Source: Pedobacter namyangjuensis (GTDB lineage Bacteria; Bacteroidota; Bacteroidia; Sphingobacteriales; Sphingobacteriaceae). From it: a DNA stretch of 64,000 nucleotides. A program made the translations under genes and the position numbers. The notes under the pieces were generated by a model. It had not been told where the DNA came from. It was given only the letters and a program-made list of their open reading frames with translations, and ran no database searches. Location of the stretch: contig NZ_QMHQ01000002.1 in NCBI RefSeq assembly GCF_003313325.1, positions 868,001 to 932,000 on the forward strand, read 5' to 3'. This document shows, one piece after another, positions 54,759 through 64,000 of this stretch. How positions within the stretch are numbered: position 1 is the first letter of the stretch; each line of letters begins with the position of its first letter.

Positions 54759-56153
54759 ATGCAGAGTTACTCAGAATTTCTTGACTTAAGTGTTGGTTTT
54801 CCACAAGAAGGTTACAGCGTTATAGACGACGAATTGTACTTCCAAGACCTTAATTTAATGGAAATGATTGAAACCTATGGCACGCCATTGCGTTTCACCT
54901 ACTTACCTATGGTTACCAAAAAGATTCAGCAAGCAAAGTTGTTGTTTCAAACGGCTATTATCAAAAATAATTACCGTGGCGATTATAAGTATTGTTACTG
55001 CACAAAAAGTTCGCACTTCCGCCACATTGTAGAGGAAGCTTTAAAGAACGGCATCCACTTAGAAACTTCTTCGGCATTTGATATGCCAATGATTGAAGCT
55101 TTGGAGAAAAAAGGTGCATTAACCAAAGATATCACAGTTATCTGCAACGGCTTTAAAACCTATCAATACAAGCAATATATTATAGATATGTTGCACGACG
55201 GTTATAAAAACATCATTCCGGTTTTAGACAACAAAGAAGAATTTAACCTTTACGATGATGAAATTGAAATGGATACGCCTTGCAACTTGGGTATCCGTAT
55301 AGCGGCAGAAGAACAACCAGATTCTCAATTTTACACCTCTCGTTTAGGTGTACGTATGGAAGATGTTATAGATTTCTACAACAACAAAATCGCCGGCAAC
55401 CCTAACTTTAGAGTTAAGTTGTTACACTTCTTCATCAATTCAGGCATTACAGATTCTCCTTATTATTGGAACGAATTGGAGAAATATGTAACGCTATACT
55501 GCAAATTCAAAAAAATTAATCCAGAATTAGATACGTTAGATATTGGTGGCGGTATGCCATTTAAAGATAGCTTGGTATTCGATTTCGATTACGAATACAT
55601 GGTTAATGAAATTGTAAAAAGGATTAAGGAAATTTGTGCCGAGCACGATGTAATAGAGCCAGATATCATCACAGAATTTGGAAAATATACAGTTGCAGAA
55701 GCATCGGGTATTTTATACAAGGTTTTAGGCCGTAAACAACAAAACGACCGCGAAAAGTGGCTAATGTTAGACGGTTCTTTTATTACCAACCTACCAGATG
55801 TTTGGGCATTAAATCAGAAATACATTTTACTGCCAATTAATAACTGGGATGCAGAATACGAACGTGTAAACTTAGGCGGTATCACCTGCGACGGTCAGGA
55901 TTATTACAACCAAGAAGCACACATGAACAGTGTTTTCATGCCTAAAACCCGTAAGGTACAATATTTAGGTTTCTTTAACACGGGTGCTTATCAAGAGGTT
56001 TTAAGCGGTTATGGCGGTATCCACCACTGTTTATTACCTAGCCCTAAACACGTAATTATTCGCAGAAACAGAGATGAAACTTTCAATTTTGAGGTTTTCG
56101 GCGAAGAGCAAAATAGTAAACAGGTTTTAAAAATCCTGGGTTATACTTCTTAA
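54759..56153 (+). CDS. speA: Arginine decarboxylase (PLP, Bacteroidota type)
   Basis: A 464-residue fold-III PLP decarboxylase. The YKYCYCTKSSHFRHIVEEAL segment contains the PLP-binding Lys (in CTKSSH), with the GGGMPFKDS motif, EFGKYTVAEA and the C-terminal CDGQDYYN motif supplying substrate-site Cys-Asp. It decarboxylates arginine to agmatine, first step to polyamines. It is much shorter than E. coli SpeA (658) but fits the Bacteroidota family. A CATTTTTG stretch near 54730 may be the -7 box. Confidence 0.9.
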   Translation: MQSYSEFLDLSVGFPQEGYSVIDDELYFQDLNLMEMIETYGTPLRFTYLPMVTKKIQQAKLLFQTAIIKNNYRGDYKYCYCTKSSHFRHIVEEALKNGIHLETSSAFDMPMIEALEKKGALTKDITVICNGFKTYQYKQYIIDMLHDGYKNIIPVLDNKEEFNLYDDEIEMDTPCNLGIRIAAEEQPDSQFYTSRLGVRMEDVIDFYNNKIAGNPNFRVKLLHFFINSGITDSPYYWNELEKYVTLYCKFKKINPELDTLDIGGGMPFKDSLVFDFDYEYMVNEIVKRIKEICAEHDVIEPDIITEFGKYTVAEASGILYKVLGRKQQNDREKWLMLDGSFITNLPDVWALNQKYILLPINNWDAEYERVNLGGITCDGQDYYNQEAHMNSVFMPKTRKVQYLGFFNTGAYQEVLSGYGGIHHCLLPSPKHVIIRRNRDETFNFEVFGEEQNSKQVLKILGYTS

Positions 56154-56183
56154 AATAGCAAAGATAAAAGAGATAAGACTATT

Positions 56184-56215
56184 AATCCTTCCCGGTATTC
56201 GGGAGGGATTTTTTA
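56184..56215 (+). terminator. Rho-independent terminator after speA
   Basis: AATCCTTCCCG pairs with CGGGAGGGATT (with a G-T pair) around GTATT and is followed by TTTTTATTTAT, 30 bases past the stop. Confidence 0.9.
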
Positions 56216-56533
56216 TTTATTAATCTTCCTATCGATGGTACTTAGTAAAAAGAATTCTCTGCTTTTATTGCAAATCTGGACGTTTAAATTAGAAAAGCAA
56301 AAAACAGCTAATCGGTAAATTCAGTCCCGCCCTCGCTACAATCTTTTTTGTTTTTTAAAACTTTCAACGTCTGGAACAAGCTGAGAATACCAAGCATAAT
56401 GTTTTAACAAAAAAGTATTTTCGCTAAGTCGGGTTTAAATAAAATAGGCTTGTAATACTATCATTTGGCTAATTCGCAATATTTTCACTAACTTCCATTA
56501 TCCCTATTTAAAATAACGATACATATTTCTCGT
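56216..56533. other. Gene-free interval before the exonuclease gene
   Basis: No gene is supported on either strand. The A+T-rich end should contain the exonuclease promoter. Confidence 0.45.
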
Positions 56534-57256
56534 ATGCTTAAAGAAGTTAATTTAAATAAAGTATTTGTTATTGATATAGAAACCGTTCCGCTGTATCAAT
56601 ATTTCGAAGAAATGCCCGAACACATGCAATCCCTTTGGGATAACAAAACAGAGTTTCAGCGAAAGGATAATAAAACGCCTGCAGAATTTTACGAACGTGC
56701 AGGCATTTGGTCGGAGTTTGGCAAAATCATTTGCATTAGTGTAGGCTTATTTCACTTGGTAGAGGACCAATTGCATTTTAGGGTAAACTCCTATTCAGGC
56801 AATAACGAAGTTGAAGTATTAAGCCAATTTAGTAAACTCTTGCAACAGCAACCTAACGACCAAATTTTGTGTGCACATAATGGTAAAGAATTTGATTTTC
56901 CCTATTTGTGTAGACGGATGCTGGTTAACAAAGTTACAATTCCAACGCAGTTGCAAATAGCAGGCAAAAAACCATGGGAAATTAACCACATCGATACTAT
57001 GGAGCTCTGGAAGTTTGGTGATCATAAAAACTACACCTCATTAAATTTATTAGCCGCTATTTTTAACATCCCAACACCTAAAGATGATATTGATGGCAGC
57101 ATGGTTAAGGATGTGTATTATTTAGAAAACGATCTTCCTAGAATTGTAAGCTACTGCCAAAAAGATGTAATTACCACCGCACAAATTCTATTACGTTTTA
57201 AAGGATTGGATTCAATATTAGAGGAACACATTTCTATAGCTTCAACCAAAAATTAA
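56534..57256 (+). CDS. Predicted DnaQ-like 3'-5' exonuclease (PolB-exo type)
   Basis: A 240-residue DEDD-type nuclease. Exo I is FVIDIETVPLYQYF (Asp and Glu), Exo II is LCAHNGKEFDFPYLCRRM (Asp), and the C-terminal YCQKDVITTAQI supplies the last Asp. The long insert with WDNKTEFQRKDNKTPAEFY matches the PolB-like predicted exonuclease family. It lies 45 bases ahead of the ABC gene but without an obvious functional link. Substrate (DNA or RNA) is not established. Confidence 0.88.
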   Translation: MLKEVNLNKVFVIDIETVPLYQYFEEMPEHMQSLWDNKTEFQRKDNKTPAEFYERAGIWSEFGKIICISVGLFHLVEDQLHFRVNSYSGNNEVEVLSQFSKLLQQQPNDQILCAHNGKEFDFPYLCRRMLVNKVTIPTQLQIAGKKPWEINHIDTMELWKFGDHKNYTSLNLLAAIFNIPTPKDDIDGSMVKDVYYLENDLPRIVSYCQKDVITTAQILLRFKGLDSILEEHISIASTKN

Positions 57257-57301
57257 AGCAAAGAATGCTAAAATCAGGTATAAATGCTACCTTAGTAATT
57301 A

Positions 57302-59017
57302 ATGTTAGAAGTTAAAGAACTTGCCATATCATTTTACAGCCGAGAAGAAAAAACTTGGAGCGAGGCCGTACACAAAGTAAGCTTTAAACTTGCAAAAGGT
57401 AAAGTTTTAGGTATCGTAGGCGAAAGTGGATCAGGCAAATCCGTTACTTCCTTTTCTATTATGCGCTTGCACGATTCGAAAAATACCGACATAAAGGGTA
57501 CAATCGAATTAGATAACATCAGCATTTTAAAACTTAGCGATAACGAAATAAGAAATTATCGTGGCAATAAAATGGCGATGATTTTCCAAGAACCCATGAC
57601 CTCGCTAAACCCCGTGTTTACCTGTGGTTTCCAGGTTCAGGAAGCTATCATGTTGCACCAAAAGGTTGGTAAAGACGTTGCAAAAGCGCAAACTATAGCG
57701 CTCTTTAACGAAGTACAATTACCAAGACCAGAAAATATTTTTGAAAGTTATCCGCACCAACTCTCTGGCGGGCAAAAACAACGGGTAATGATTGCTATGG
57801 CATTAAGTTGCAATCCTGAACTCTTGATTGCCGATGAACCCACAACCGCACTAGATGTAACGGTACAAAAAACAATATTAGAACTGCTGTTGCGCTTAAA
57901 AGACGAACGCAACATGGGCCTTATTTTCATTACACATGATTTAGCAGTAATCAGTGAGATTGCCGATGAACTTTTGGTAATGTACAAGGGCAATATTGTA
58001 GAGCAAGGCCCAGCGAAGCAATTGTTTGAAAATCCGCAACACCCATATACAAAAGGGCTATTAGCTTGTAGGCCAGCTCCACAACGTAGGCTAAAAAGGC
58101 TACCTGTAGTTGCCGATTTCTTAAATGAAGACAAAGCCATCGGCGTTAAACATTTGCTGGACATCAACAGTTTTACAGATCAGGAAATAGCGCAAAGACG
58201 ACACGAATTATATTCGCAACCACCTTTATTGCAAGTGCAGAACTTGTGTACTTGGTACCCTATTAAAAAAGGTTTATTTGGTAAAACTACCGATTATGTA
58301 AAAGCAGTTGACAATATTTCCTTTGATGTATTTCCAGGAGAAACCTTGGGCTTAGTGGGCGAATCTGGCTGTGGAAAAACTACCTTAGGCAGAAGTATTT
58401 TGCGACTGGTAGAACCAACTTCGGGGAATATTATTTTTGATGGAGAAAACCTGAGCGAATTAGGAAAGGCCGACTTGAGAAAGATGCGCAAAGATGTTCA
58501 AATTATTTTTCAAGACCCTTACTCTTCGTTAAATCCAAAAGTTACGGTGGGCAATGCCATTATGGAGCCTTTGCAAGTACATGGCATATTCAAAAATGAT
58601 AAAGAGCGTAAAGCTCACGTACTTTCGTTACTCGAAAAAGTTAACCTAAATGTTGATCATTTTGATCGTTACCCGCACGAATTTTCTGGCGGACAACGAC
58701 AAAGAATTGTAATTGCAAGAGCATTGGCGTTAAAACCTAGGTTTATCATTTGCGATGAATCAGTATCTGCATTAGATGTTTCGGTGCAAGCGCAAGTGTT
58801 AAACTTATTGCGAGAACTACAACAAGAGTTTGGCTTAACCTATATATTTATTTCGCATGATTTAGCGGTAGTAAAACACATTTCTGACAGAATGATTGTG
58901 ATGAATAAAGGAAAAATTGAAGAAGAAGGCTTCCCTGAAATCATTTACAACGCCCCGAAAGCGGCCTACACTAAGAAACTAATTGATGCAATCCCTGGCA
59001 AAAAAGAATTGATTTAA
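57302..59017 (+). CDS. Oligopeptide-type ABC transporter, fused double ATPase
   Basis: A 571-residue protein with two ABC ATPase domains in series. First: GESGSGKSVTSFSI, Q-loop MIFQEPMTSLNPV, signature LSGGQKQRVMIAMAL, Walker B LLIADEPTTALDV. Second: GESGCGKTTLGRSI, FQDPYSSLNPKV, FSGGQRQRIVIARALAL, FIICDESVSALDVSV. Each is followed by an oligopeptide/dipeptide-transporter C-terminal region (KQLFENPQHPYTKGLLAC). This is the DppD-DppF or GsiA arrangement. Permease and binding-protein genes are not adjacent, so its partners lie elsewhere. Confidence 0.95.
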   Translation: MLEVKELAISFYSREEKTWSEAVHKVSFKLAKGKVLGIVGESGSGKSVTSFSIMRLHDSKNTDIKGTIELDNISILKLSDNEIRNYRGNKMAMIFQEPMTSLNPVFTCGFQVQEAIMLHQKVGKDVAKAQTIALFNEVQLPRPENIFESYPHQLSGGQKQRVMIAMALSCNPELLIADEPTTALDVTVQKTILELLLRLKDERNMGLIFITHDLAVISEIADELLVMYKGNIVEQGPAKQLFENPQHPYTKGLLACRPAPQRRLKRLPVVADFLNEDKAIGVKHLLDINSFTDQEIAQRRHELYSQPPLLQVQNLCTWYPIKKGLFGKTTDYVKAVDNISFDVFPGETLGLVGESGCGKTTLGRSILRLVEPTSGNIIFDGENLSELGKADLRKMRKDVQIIFQDPYSSLNPKVTVGNAIMEPLQVHGIFKNDKERKAHVLSLLEKVNLNVDHFDRYPHEFSGGQRQRIVIARALALKPRFIICDESVSALDVSVQAQVLNLLRELQQEFGLTYIFISHDLAVVKHISDRMIVMNKGKIEEEGFPEIIYNAPKAAYTKKLIDAIPGKKELI

Positions 59018-59419
59018 AAACTCTACTAAGATTTGGAAGGTTAGAAAAAAATCTTGTCAATAGTACAAACCATCCGCCCGATGTGATGATTTTTCTTAAA
59101 CCAAACACTCTTTGGTTTGCGCCTAACTACAAAAGCGATAACCCACAAGCTGGAATTAAACAAACCCGATTGCGTGAAAATACTTTTTGTTTAGGAAGAA
59201 AAGCCCATAGATTTAATGACAATAGTTAAAAATAAACTGTGAGTTTTGTGTACTGAAGAACAAAAAGATTGAAACAAAAGCGGGACTGCAAAACCTATTG
59301 TTGCTGCCACTGTTTTACCAGAAAACCTTTATTATTTTGTTATAGAAACGTTAATTAATGTAAAAATATGACAAAGCTTGGGGTTGATTTGTTATCTTAG
59401 TTTTTATACAAAAAGTGCT
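59018..59419. other. Gene-free interval before rnr
   Basis: No gene is supported. The end (GTTATCTTAG, 18 bases before the chosen ATG with a TTG about 9 bases upstream of it) may contain the rnr promoter. The rest shows nothing. Confidence 0.4.
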
Positions 59420-61555
59420 ATGGCAAAAAATAAAAATGCGCAGGTTAAACTTGTTCTAACCCAACTGATTACTGATATTTTCGAGAAAAACAATAATGTG
59501 GCGCTAAACCACAAACAGGTTGCGGCTAAATTAAACTTAACTGATGGTGCATCTGCAGATACGATTTTAGAAATATTGGTAGAACAAACTGAAAAAGGCA
59601 TATTTATTAGGCCAGAACGCGGAAAGTTCAGACTGAAAGAGCTTAAAACATTTTTAACCGGAACAGTTGATATGACTGCCGATGGCTCTGCCTTTATTAT
59701 ACCGGACGATGAATTTGAGAAAGATATTTTTGTGGCGCCACGAAAATTGCGCAATGCTTTAAACGGCGATAAGGTTAAAGTTTACGTGTATGCTAAAAAA
59801 ACCAGTGGTCGTAAAAAAGAGGGCGAAGTAGTAGAGATTATCTCGAGAGTTAAGACCGATTTTATTGGCGTAGCAAAAGTGAGCGATCGTTTTGCGTTTA
59901 TAATTCCAGACGACCGTAAGATGGCGCATGACATTTTTGTACCGCTTAGTGATTTAAACGGGGCAAAAAATGGCCAAAAAGTATTAGTGGGCATTACCGA
60001 CTGGCCTGAAGGTGCTAAAAATCCTATTGGTAAAATCCTTAATGTTTTAGGTACGCAGGGCGAAAACGATACGGAAATGAATGCCATTTTAGCGCAATAT
60101 GGTTTTCCGTTAAGTTTCCCAGAGGAAGTTGAACACGAAGCCAATGCTATACCAGAAGTAGTGAGCGAGGCGGAAATTGCAGGCCGGAGAGATTTTAGAA
60201 ATACGGTTACTTTTACCATAGACCCAGCCGATGCGAAAGATTTTGATGATGCCATTTCATTTAAACAACTTCCCAACGGAAATTACGAAATTGGTGTACA
60301 TATTGCCGATGTTTCTCATTATGTAAAACCAAAAACCTCATTAGATAAAGAAGCTTATGAACGTGCTACTTCTGTTTATTTGGTAGATCGGGTTATACCT
60401 ATGCTACCGGAGCGTTTGAGTAATGGCGTTTGTTCTTTACGCCCTAATGAAGATAAATTATGCTTTGCTGCCGTGTTCGAACTAGATGAAGAAGCAAATA
60501 TAGTTGAGCAATGGTTTGGGAGAACGGCCATACACTCTGACAGGCGCTTTAGTTACGAAGAAGCACAGGAAGTAATTGAAACAAAACAAGGTGATTTTGC
60601 AGCAGAAATTTTGAAACTGAACGAATTAGCCTACATTTTAAGAGATAGAAAGTTTAAAAACGGAGCCATTAGCTTTGAAAGTACCGAAGTTAAATTTAAG
60701 CTTGATGAGCGAGGAAAACCTATTGGCGTTTATGTAAAAGAACGTAAGGATGCACATAAACTTATTGAAGATTTTATGCTTTTGGCAAACAAAAAAGTAG
60801 CTGAGTTTATTGCAAAAAAAGGTAAAGGGAAAGATAAATATACTTTCGTTTACCGTTCTCACGATTCGCCTAACCTTGAGAATTTAGGCAACTTCGCAAC
60901 CTTTGCAGCAAGATTTGGTTATAAAATCAACACAAAATCTGATAAGGAAATTGCAAAATCCCTTAACTTTTTGATGGAAGACGTGGAAGGCAAAAAAGAG
61001 CAAAACATGCTTACGCAACTGGCTATTAGATCTATGGCCAAAGCTATTTATACCACTAAAAAAACTAGTCACTACGGTTTAGCATTCGATTATTACACCC
61101 ACTTCACCTCTCCTATCAGACGTTATCCTGATGTAATGGTGCATAGATTATTAGCGCATTATTTAGATGGCGGAAAATCGGCAAATGCCGACGAATATGA
61201 AAACGCAAGCTCGCATTCATCGGCTATGGAAAAGCGTGCTGCCGATGCCGAGAGAGCTTCTATAAAATATAAACAAGCAGAATACCTGGAAGATAATATA
61301 GGAAACACCTACACCGGTATTATTTCTGGCGTTACCGAATGGGGAATGTACGTTGAGCTAAATGAAAACAAATGCGAAGGCATGATTAGGTTGCGGGATA
61401 TTACCGACGATTTTTATGTATTAGACGAAAAAAACTTTTGCATAGTTGGCCAAAGAAAACATAAAAAGTACCAATTGGGAGATGAAGTGCAGATTAAGGT
61501 TAAAAAAGTAGATTTATCTAAACGCCAAATTGATTTTACATTGCTGCAAGATTAA
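59420..61555 (+). CDS. rnr: Ribonuclease R
   Basis: A 711-residue 3'-5' exoribonuclease of the RNase II/RNB family; the start MAKNKNAQVKLVLTQLI (59420) is preferred to upstream codons. It has an N-terminal winged-helix region, two cold-shock-like domains (GTVDMTADGSAFIIPDD; FIGVAKVSDRFAFIIPDD), the RNB catalytic domain (FTIDPADAKDFDDAIS with the metal Asp residues, and HFTSPIRRYPDVMVHRLL) and a C-terminal S1 domain (YTGIISGVTEWGMYVEL). It degrades structured RNA. The next gene starts 1 base after the stop. Confidence 0.96.
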   Translation: MAKNKNAQVKLVLTQLITDIFEKNNNVALNHKQVAAKLNLTDGASADTILEILVEQTEKGIFIRPERGKFRLKELKTFLTGTVDMTADGSAFIIPDDEFEKDIFVAPRKLRNALNGDKVKVYVYAKKTSGRKKEGEVVEIISRVKTDFIGVAKVSDRFAFIIPDDRKMAHDIFVPLSDLNGAKNGQKVLVGITDWPEGAKNPIGKILNVLGTQGENDTEMNAILAQYGFPLSFPEEVEHEANAIPEVVSEAEIAGRRDFRNTVTFTIDPADAKDFDDAISFKQLPNGNYEIGVHIADVSHYVKPKTSLDKEAYERATSVYLVDRVIPMLPERLSNGVCSLRPNEDKLCFAAVFELDEEANIVEQWFGRTAIHSDRRFSYEEAQEVIETKQGDFAAEILKLNELAYILRDRKFKNGAISFESTEVKFKLDERGKPIGVYVKERKDAHKLIEDFMLLANKKVAEFIAKKGKGKDKYTFVYRSHDSPNLENLGNFATFAARFGYKINTKSDKEIAKSLNFLMEDVEGKKEQNMLTQLAIRSMAKAIYTTKKTSHYGLAFDYYTHFTSPIRRYPDVMVHRLLAHYLDGGKSANADEYENASSHSSAMEKRAADAERASIKYKQAEYLEDNIGNTYTGIISGVTEWGMYVELNENKCEGMIRLRDITDDFYVLDEKNFCIVGQRKHKKYQLGDEVQIKVKKVDLSKRQIDFTLLQD

Positions 61556-61556
61556 T

Positions 61557-62747
61557 ATGAAAAAACTATTTTTTAGCCTAATGATGCTCTTGGCTAGCGT
61601 TAGTTTACATGCTCAAAACATAATCGGAAAGGTTACCGATCAGAGTAACGGTCAACCTATTCCTTTTGCTTCTGTAACCATTATAGATGCAAATATTGCA
61701 ACGGTAACCAATGAAAACGGAGAGTTTATTCTTTCTGGTTTTACCTACCCAATAAAACTTCGCGTATCGCATATCAGTTATTTGCAAAGCGAAATTAATT
61801 TATCGCAACGTGGAGAAAAACTTTCTATCCAATTAGTTCCTGCAACCCTTAGCTTAAATACGGTAACAATCGATCCGTATTTGGGCCAAAGAATTGTAAA
61901 AGGTGCATTGGAAAAAGCGACCGCAAATAGTGACAGAAACTATTACACGAATGCATTTTACAGGCAGTTATCTACATTAAACGACAAGCCTAACCAGATT
62001 TTCGAACTATTTTACGATTTAAAATGGAATCCTAAACGTGTGCAAGGATGGTCGGCGAAACATAGCCGTTTTGCAGAGATGAATGATGGACTCAGTTTTT
62101 CGATGAATAATCAATCTTATCTAACTTTTTCTTACAGCGGATATTTGCTACAGGAAAAAGGTTGCAAATATATAACTTTAGACAACTTAGCCGATTTTAC
62201 CATCAACATAGAGCGTTACATAGAACAGGCAGACCAGCGTGTTGCGGTGGTGTCTTGCAAATATAACAAGGCTAAAAAGAACCAATATTACGTAAACTCC
62301 ACCTATTACATCGGCATGGACGATTCGAACATCTATCGTTTGGAAAATAATGTTTACAATGTTCCTGTAGCCTTATCAGATGCTAAAGCCACCTACCCGC
62401 CAGCATGTAATACGGTTGCCACTTTTAAAAACTATGGAGATGGTGTAACTGTTTTGGAAAGTGTTTCTACAAAATTCCTATTAAATGGTACAGCTAAAGG
62501 ATCAGGACAGGAACTTCGCCTATCGGTAAGTTCCTTGCTTACTGTTTTCTCAGTAGACAATAAAATATCCGACAAAAATTTTGTAACCCTCAGTAAAAAA
62601 ACAAAAGATAAGGCAGTTATTCAATCAATAGCTTATGATGCTAAATTTTGGGCCGATAATCCAATCGTAAAACAAACAAGTTTAGAAGATTCGTTTATAA
62701 AGATGATGGAAAACAAAAAGGCTTTCGGCACAATGACTAATCCATAA
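61557..62747 (+). CDS. CarboxypepD_reg-like secreted/outer-membrane protein
   Basis: A 396-residue protein from the start MKKLFFSLMMLLASVSLHAQ, a signal peptide. Residues 21-105 are a CarboxypepD_reg-like beta-sandwich (IIGKVTDQSNGQPIPFASVTI … VTNENGEFILSGF), the domain found at the N terminus of SusC proteins; the rest is a large uncharacterised domain that starts with a helical AYRQ-like segment (NYYTNAFYRQLS). No TonB plug or barrel follows, so it is not a SusC. It is followed after 2 bases by a paralogue. A surface or periplasmic role is inferred. Confidence 0.82.
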   Translation: MKKLFFSLMMLLASVSLHAQNIIGKVTDQSNGQPIPFASVTIIDANIATVTNENGEFILSGFTYPIKLRVSHISYLQSEINLSQRGEKLSIQLVPATLSLNTVTIDPYLGQRIVKGALEKATANSDRNYYTNAFYRQLSTLNDKPNQIFELFYDLKWNPKRVQGWSAKHSRFAEMNDGLSFSMNNQSYLTFSYSGYLLQEKGCKYITLDNLADFTINIERYIEQADQRVAVVSCKYNKAKKNQYYVNSTYYIGMDDSNIYRLENNVYNVPVALSDAKATYPPACNTVATFKNYGDGVTVLESVSTKFLLNGTAKGSGQELRLSVSSLLTVFSVDNKISDKNFVTLSKKTKDKAVIQSIAYDAKFWADNPIVKQTSLEDSFIKMMENKKAFGTMTNP

Positions 62748-62749
62748 CA

Positions 62750-63907
62750 ATGAAAAAAACACTTCTACTTTTAACAGCTCTTGTCCTACCGTTTTTAAGC
62801 CTAGCTCAAAACATAATTAAAGGTAAAATAACAGACGATTTAACCGGCACCGCAATACAGTTTGTAACCATAATGGTTAATGAAAAAACCAAAACCATTA
62901 CCAATGAAAGCGGCGAATTTGAGTTAAACATTGCCTCTTTACCCGCAACTGTTTTTATTTCTCACGTTAGTTACGAAGCTGTAAAAGTTAACAAAGTTGA
63001 CGAGAGTGTTTTGAACATTAAGCTCAAGCCTTTAACGGTAACTTTGAAAGAGGTAGTAATTGGCGACTACGCAACTATGCTAATGAAAAATGCCTACGAA
63101 AAAGGCAAAGAAAATAAAGAATCTGATAATTATGCAAAAGGTTTTTTAAGACAAATTGCCTATGAAGCAGATAGACCAACCTATTTAAACGAAATGTATT
63201 TTAATGGCAACTGGAGAAACTATGGAATGATTAAATGGCGTCCGTTAGAAGCTAGATACCTGCGAGATAGGGCAACTGTTTCCTATACAAATTTTAGCTT
63301 TTTCACGCTAGCCATGTCAGGTTTTCTGGCCAATAGCGTACACCATAAAGGTTTAGTAGAGAAATTAGATTCTCTTTACAGTTTTAAACTGAAAGGCACA
63401 TACCAACTCGGCGACCAGGAAATCGCCATTATTAGCAGTACGCCTAAAGTTAAAATTACGAGAATGTATTTTGAAGGTGATTATTTTATTAATACAAGTA
63501 CTTTCGAAGTATTAAAACTAGAAGGAACAGTATTTAATTTCAACTTAAGTAGTTCTGGTATAATGGGTATTAAAAACGATGGCTTAAAATTAATGGCACA
63601 GTTTAAAATAGATAAAAATGGGGCGAATGTTTTAGACTTTTCTACATTTAGTGTAACAAGTAGACTTAAAGTATTAGGCATTGGCGCAAAAACTACTACT
63701 TTTGCATCTACATTGTTTATGGTAGATTATAATGATGTTTTTAATAAGGATTTGCAAGAATTAAATGCCAAAACCAATGATATTAATACTACCAAAGGCA
63801 TAAATTTCAATGCAAATTTTTGGAATGAAAACCAAACCATAAAACGCACTGCGAAAGAAGAGCAAGCAATACAAACATTAGAAGCAGCGCAACAACAGAA
63901 AAAATAG
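62750..63907 (+). CDS. CarboxypepD_reg-like protein, paralogue of the preceding gene
   Basis: A 385-residue protein with a signal peptide (KKTLLLLTALVLPFLSLAQ), a CarboxypepD_reg-like domain (NIIKGKITDDLTGTAIQFVTI … TNESGEFELNIA) and a second domain of the same design as its neighbour (NYAKGFLRQIAYEADRPTYLNEMYF), including the NFWNENQTIKRT ending that parallels KFWADNPIVKQT. It arose by tandem duplication. Function unknown. Confidence 0.82.
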   Translation: MKKTLLLLTALVLPFLSLAQNIIKGKITDDLTGTAIQFVTIMVNEKTKTITNESGEFELNIASLPATVFISHVSYEAVKVNKVDESVLNIKLKPLTVTLKEVVIGDYATMLMKNAYEKGKENKESDNYAKGFLRQIAYEADRPTYLNEMYFNGNWRNYGMIKWRPLEARYLRDRATVSYTNFSFFTLAMSGFLANSVHHKGLVEKLDSLYSFKLKGTYQLGDQEIAIISSTPKVKITRMYFEGDYFINTSTFEVLKLEGTVFNFNLSSSGIMGIKNDGLKLMAQFKIDKNGANVLDFSTFSVTSRLKVLGIGAKTTTFASTLFMVDYNDVFNKDLQELNAKTNDINTTKGINFNANFWNENQTIKRTAKEEQAIQTLEAAQQQKK

Positions 63908-63908
63908 C

Positions 63909-64000
63909 ATGCACACTCCTACCCAATTACAAGCAATATTAGAAGAAGCGATTAAGCAAATAGTTTATCCCACACATCCTAACAACCTTTACGAACCTAT
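63909..64000 (+). CDS. Probable polyprenyl synthetase, 5' end only
   Basis: About 30 residues are visible (MHTPTQLQAILEEAI…, PTHPNNLYEP), then the window ends. The PxNLYEP motif near the N terminus is typical of Bacteroidota polyprenyl (farnesyl/geranylgeranyl diphosphate) synthetases. It follows the paralogous pair directly. The identification is tentative because the catalytic DDxxD motifs are outside the window. Confidence 0.55.
   Translation, partial: MHTPTQLQAILEEAIKQIVYPTHPNNLYEP

Overview
The window looks like a chromosomal segment of a Bacteroidota bacterium, most likely Sphingobacteriaceae (Pedobacter-like). The evidence is Bacteroidota-type -7 promoter boxes (TAnnTTTG) just upstream of several start codons, a CtlX-type hydrolase, a Bacteroidota-type arginine decarboxylase, CarboxypepD_reg-type outer-envelope proteins and a MobA/MobB/MobC mobilisation set. 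Genus assignment is inference.

The window has two halves. Positions 1 to about 40,680 are an integrated mobile element with visibly higher G+C than the rest; its left end lies outside the window. The remainder is lower-G+C core chromosome beginning with mnmE. The element's right end carries a tyrosine recombinase (38630-39742), an excisionase-like HTH protein, a zinc-finger/HTH protein and, further in, mobA-mobB-mobC (relaxosome protein, relaxase, VirD4-type coupling protein). No mating-pore genes are visible, so it is either an integrative mobilizable element or an ICE whose transfer genes lie further left. It abuts the 3' end of mnmE, a known island target in other bacteria.

Element cargo, left to right: (a) an SOS-mutagenesis operon (umuD-like, umuC, an unknown gene, SRAP/YedK-type peptidase) behind a perfect 12+12 bp palindrome; the UmuD-like protein has Cys and Arg where the Ser-Lys dyad should be. 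(b) A signalling and stress zone (about 3.4-22.8 kb) with a four-PAS histidine kinase, receiver-only regulators, an ECF sigma factor, CinA-like amidase, SDRs, DUF892 ferritin-like protein, low-affinity iron permease-like protein and a DUF4142 lipoprotein. Much of it is decaying: glgX, a second PAS kinase, NDH-2 and two receiver genes are broken. (c) An intact seven-gene operon (29784 down to 24361) with 4-17 bp overlaps: FAD oxidoreductase, methyltransferase, type III polyketide synthase, hotdog dehydratase, ketosynthase, acyl carrier protein and phosphopantetheinyl transferase, convergent with a GT2 glycosyltransferase. It reads as a self-contained FAS-II-like/type III PKS lipid or pigment pathway carried on a mobile element, and is the most interesting system in the window. 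(d) A pseudo-receiver protein, NTF2-like protein, lipoprotein esterase and the mobilisation and integration genes.

Core half: mnmE, AI-2E-type permease, TauE/SafE permease, argS, an arginine deiminase-like gene, ctlX, a PhnA-type protein, several unrecognised envelope proteins, arginine decarboxylase, a predicted 3'-5' exonuclease, a double-ATPase oligopeptide ABC protein, RNase R, two tandem CarboxypepD_reg paralogues, and the start of a probable polyprenyl synthetase. Four arginine-related genes lie within about 11.4 kb. No tRNA, rRNA, CRISPR array or insertion sequence was recognised.
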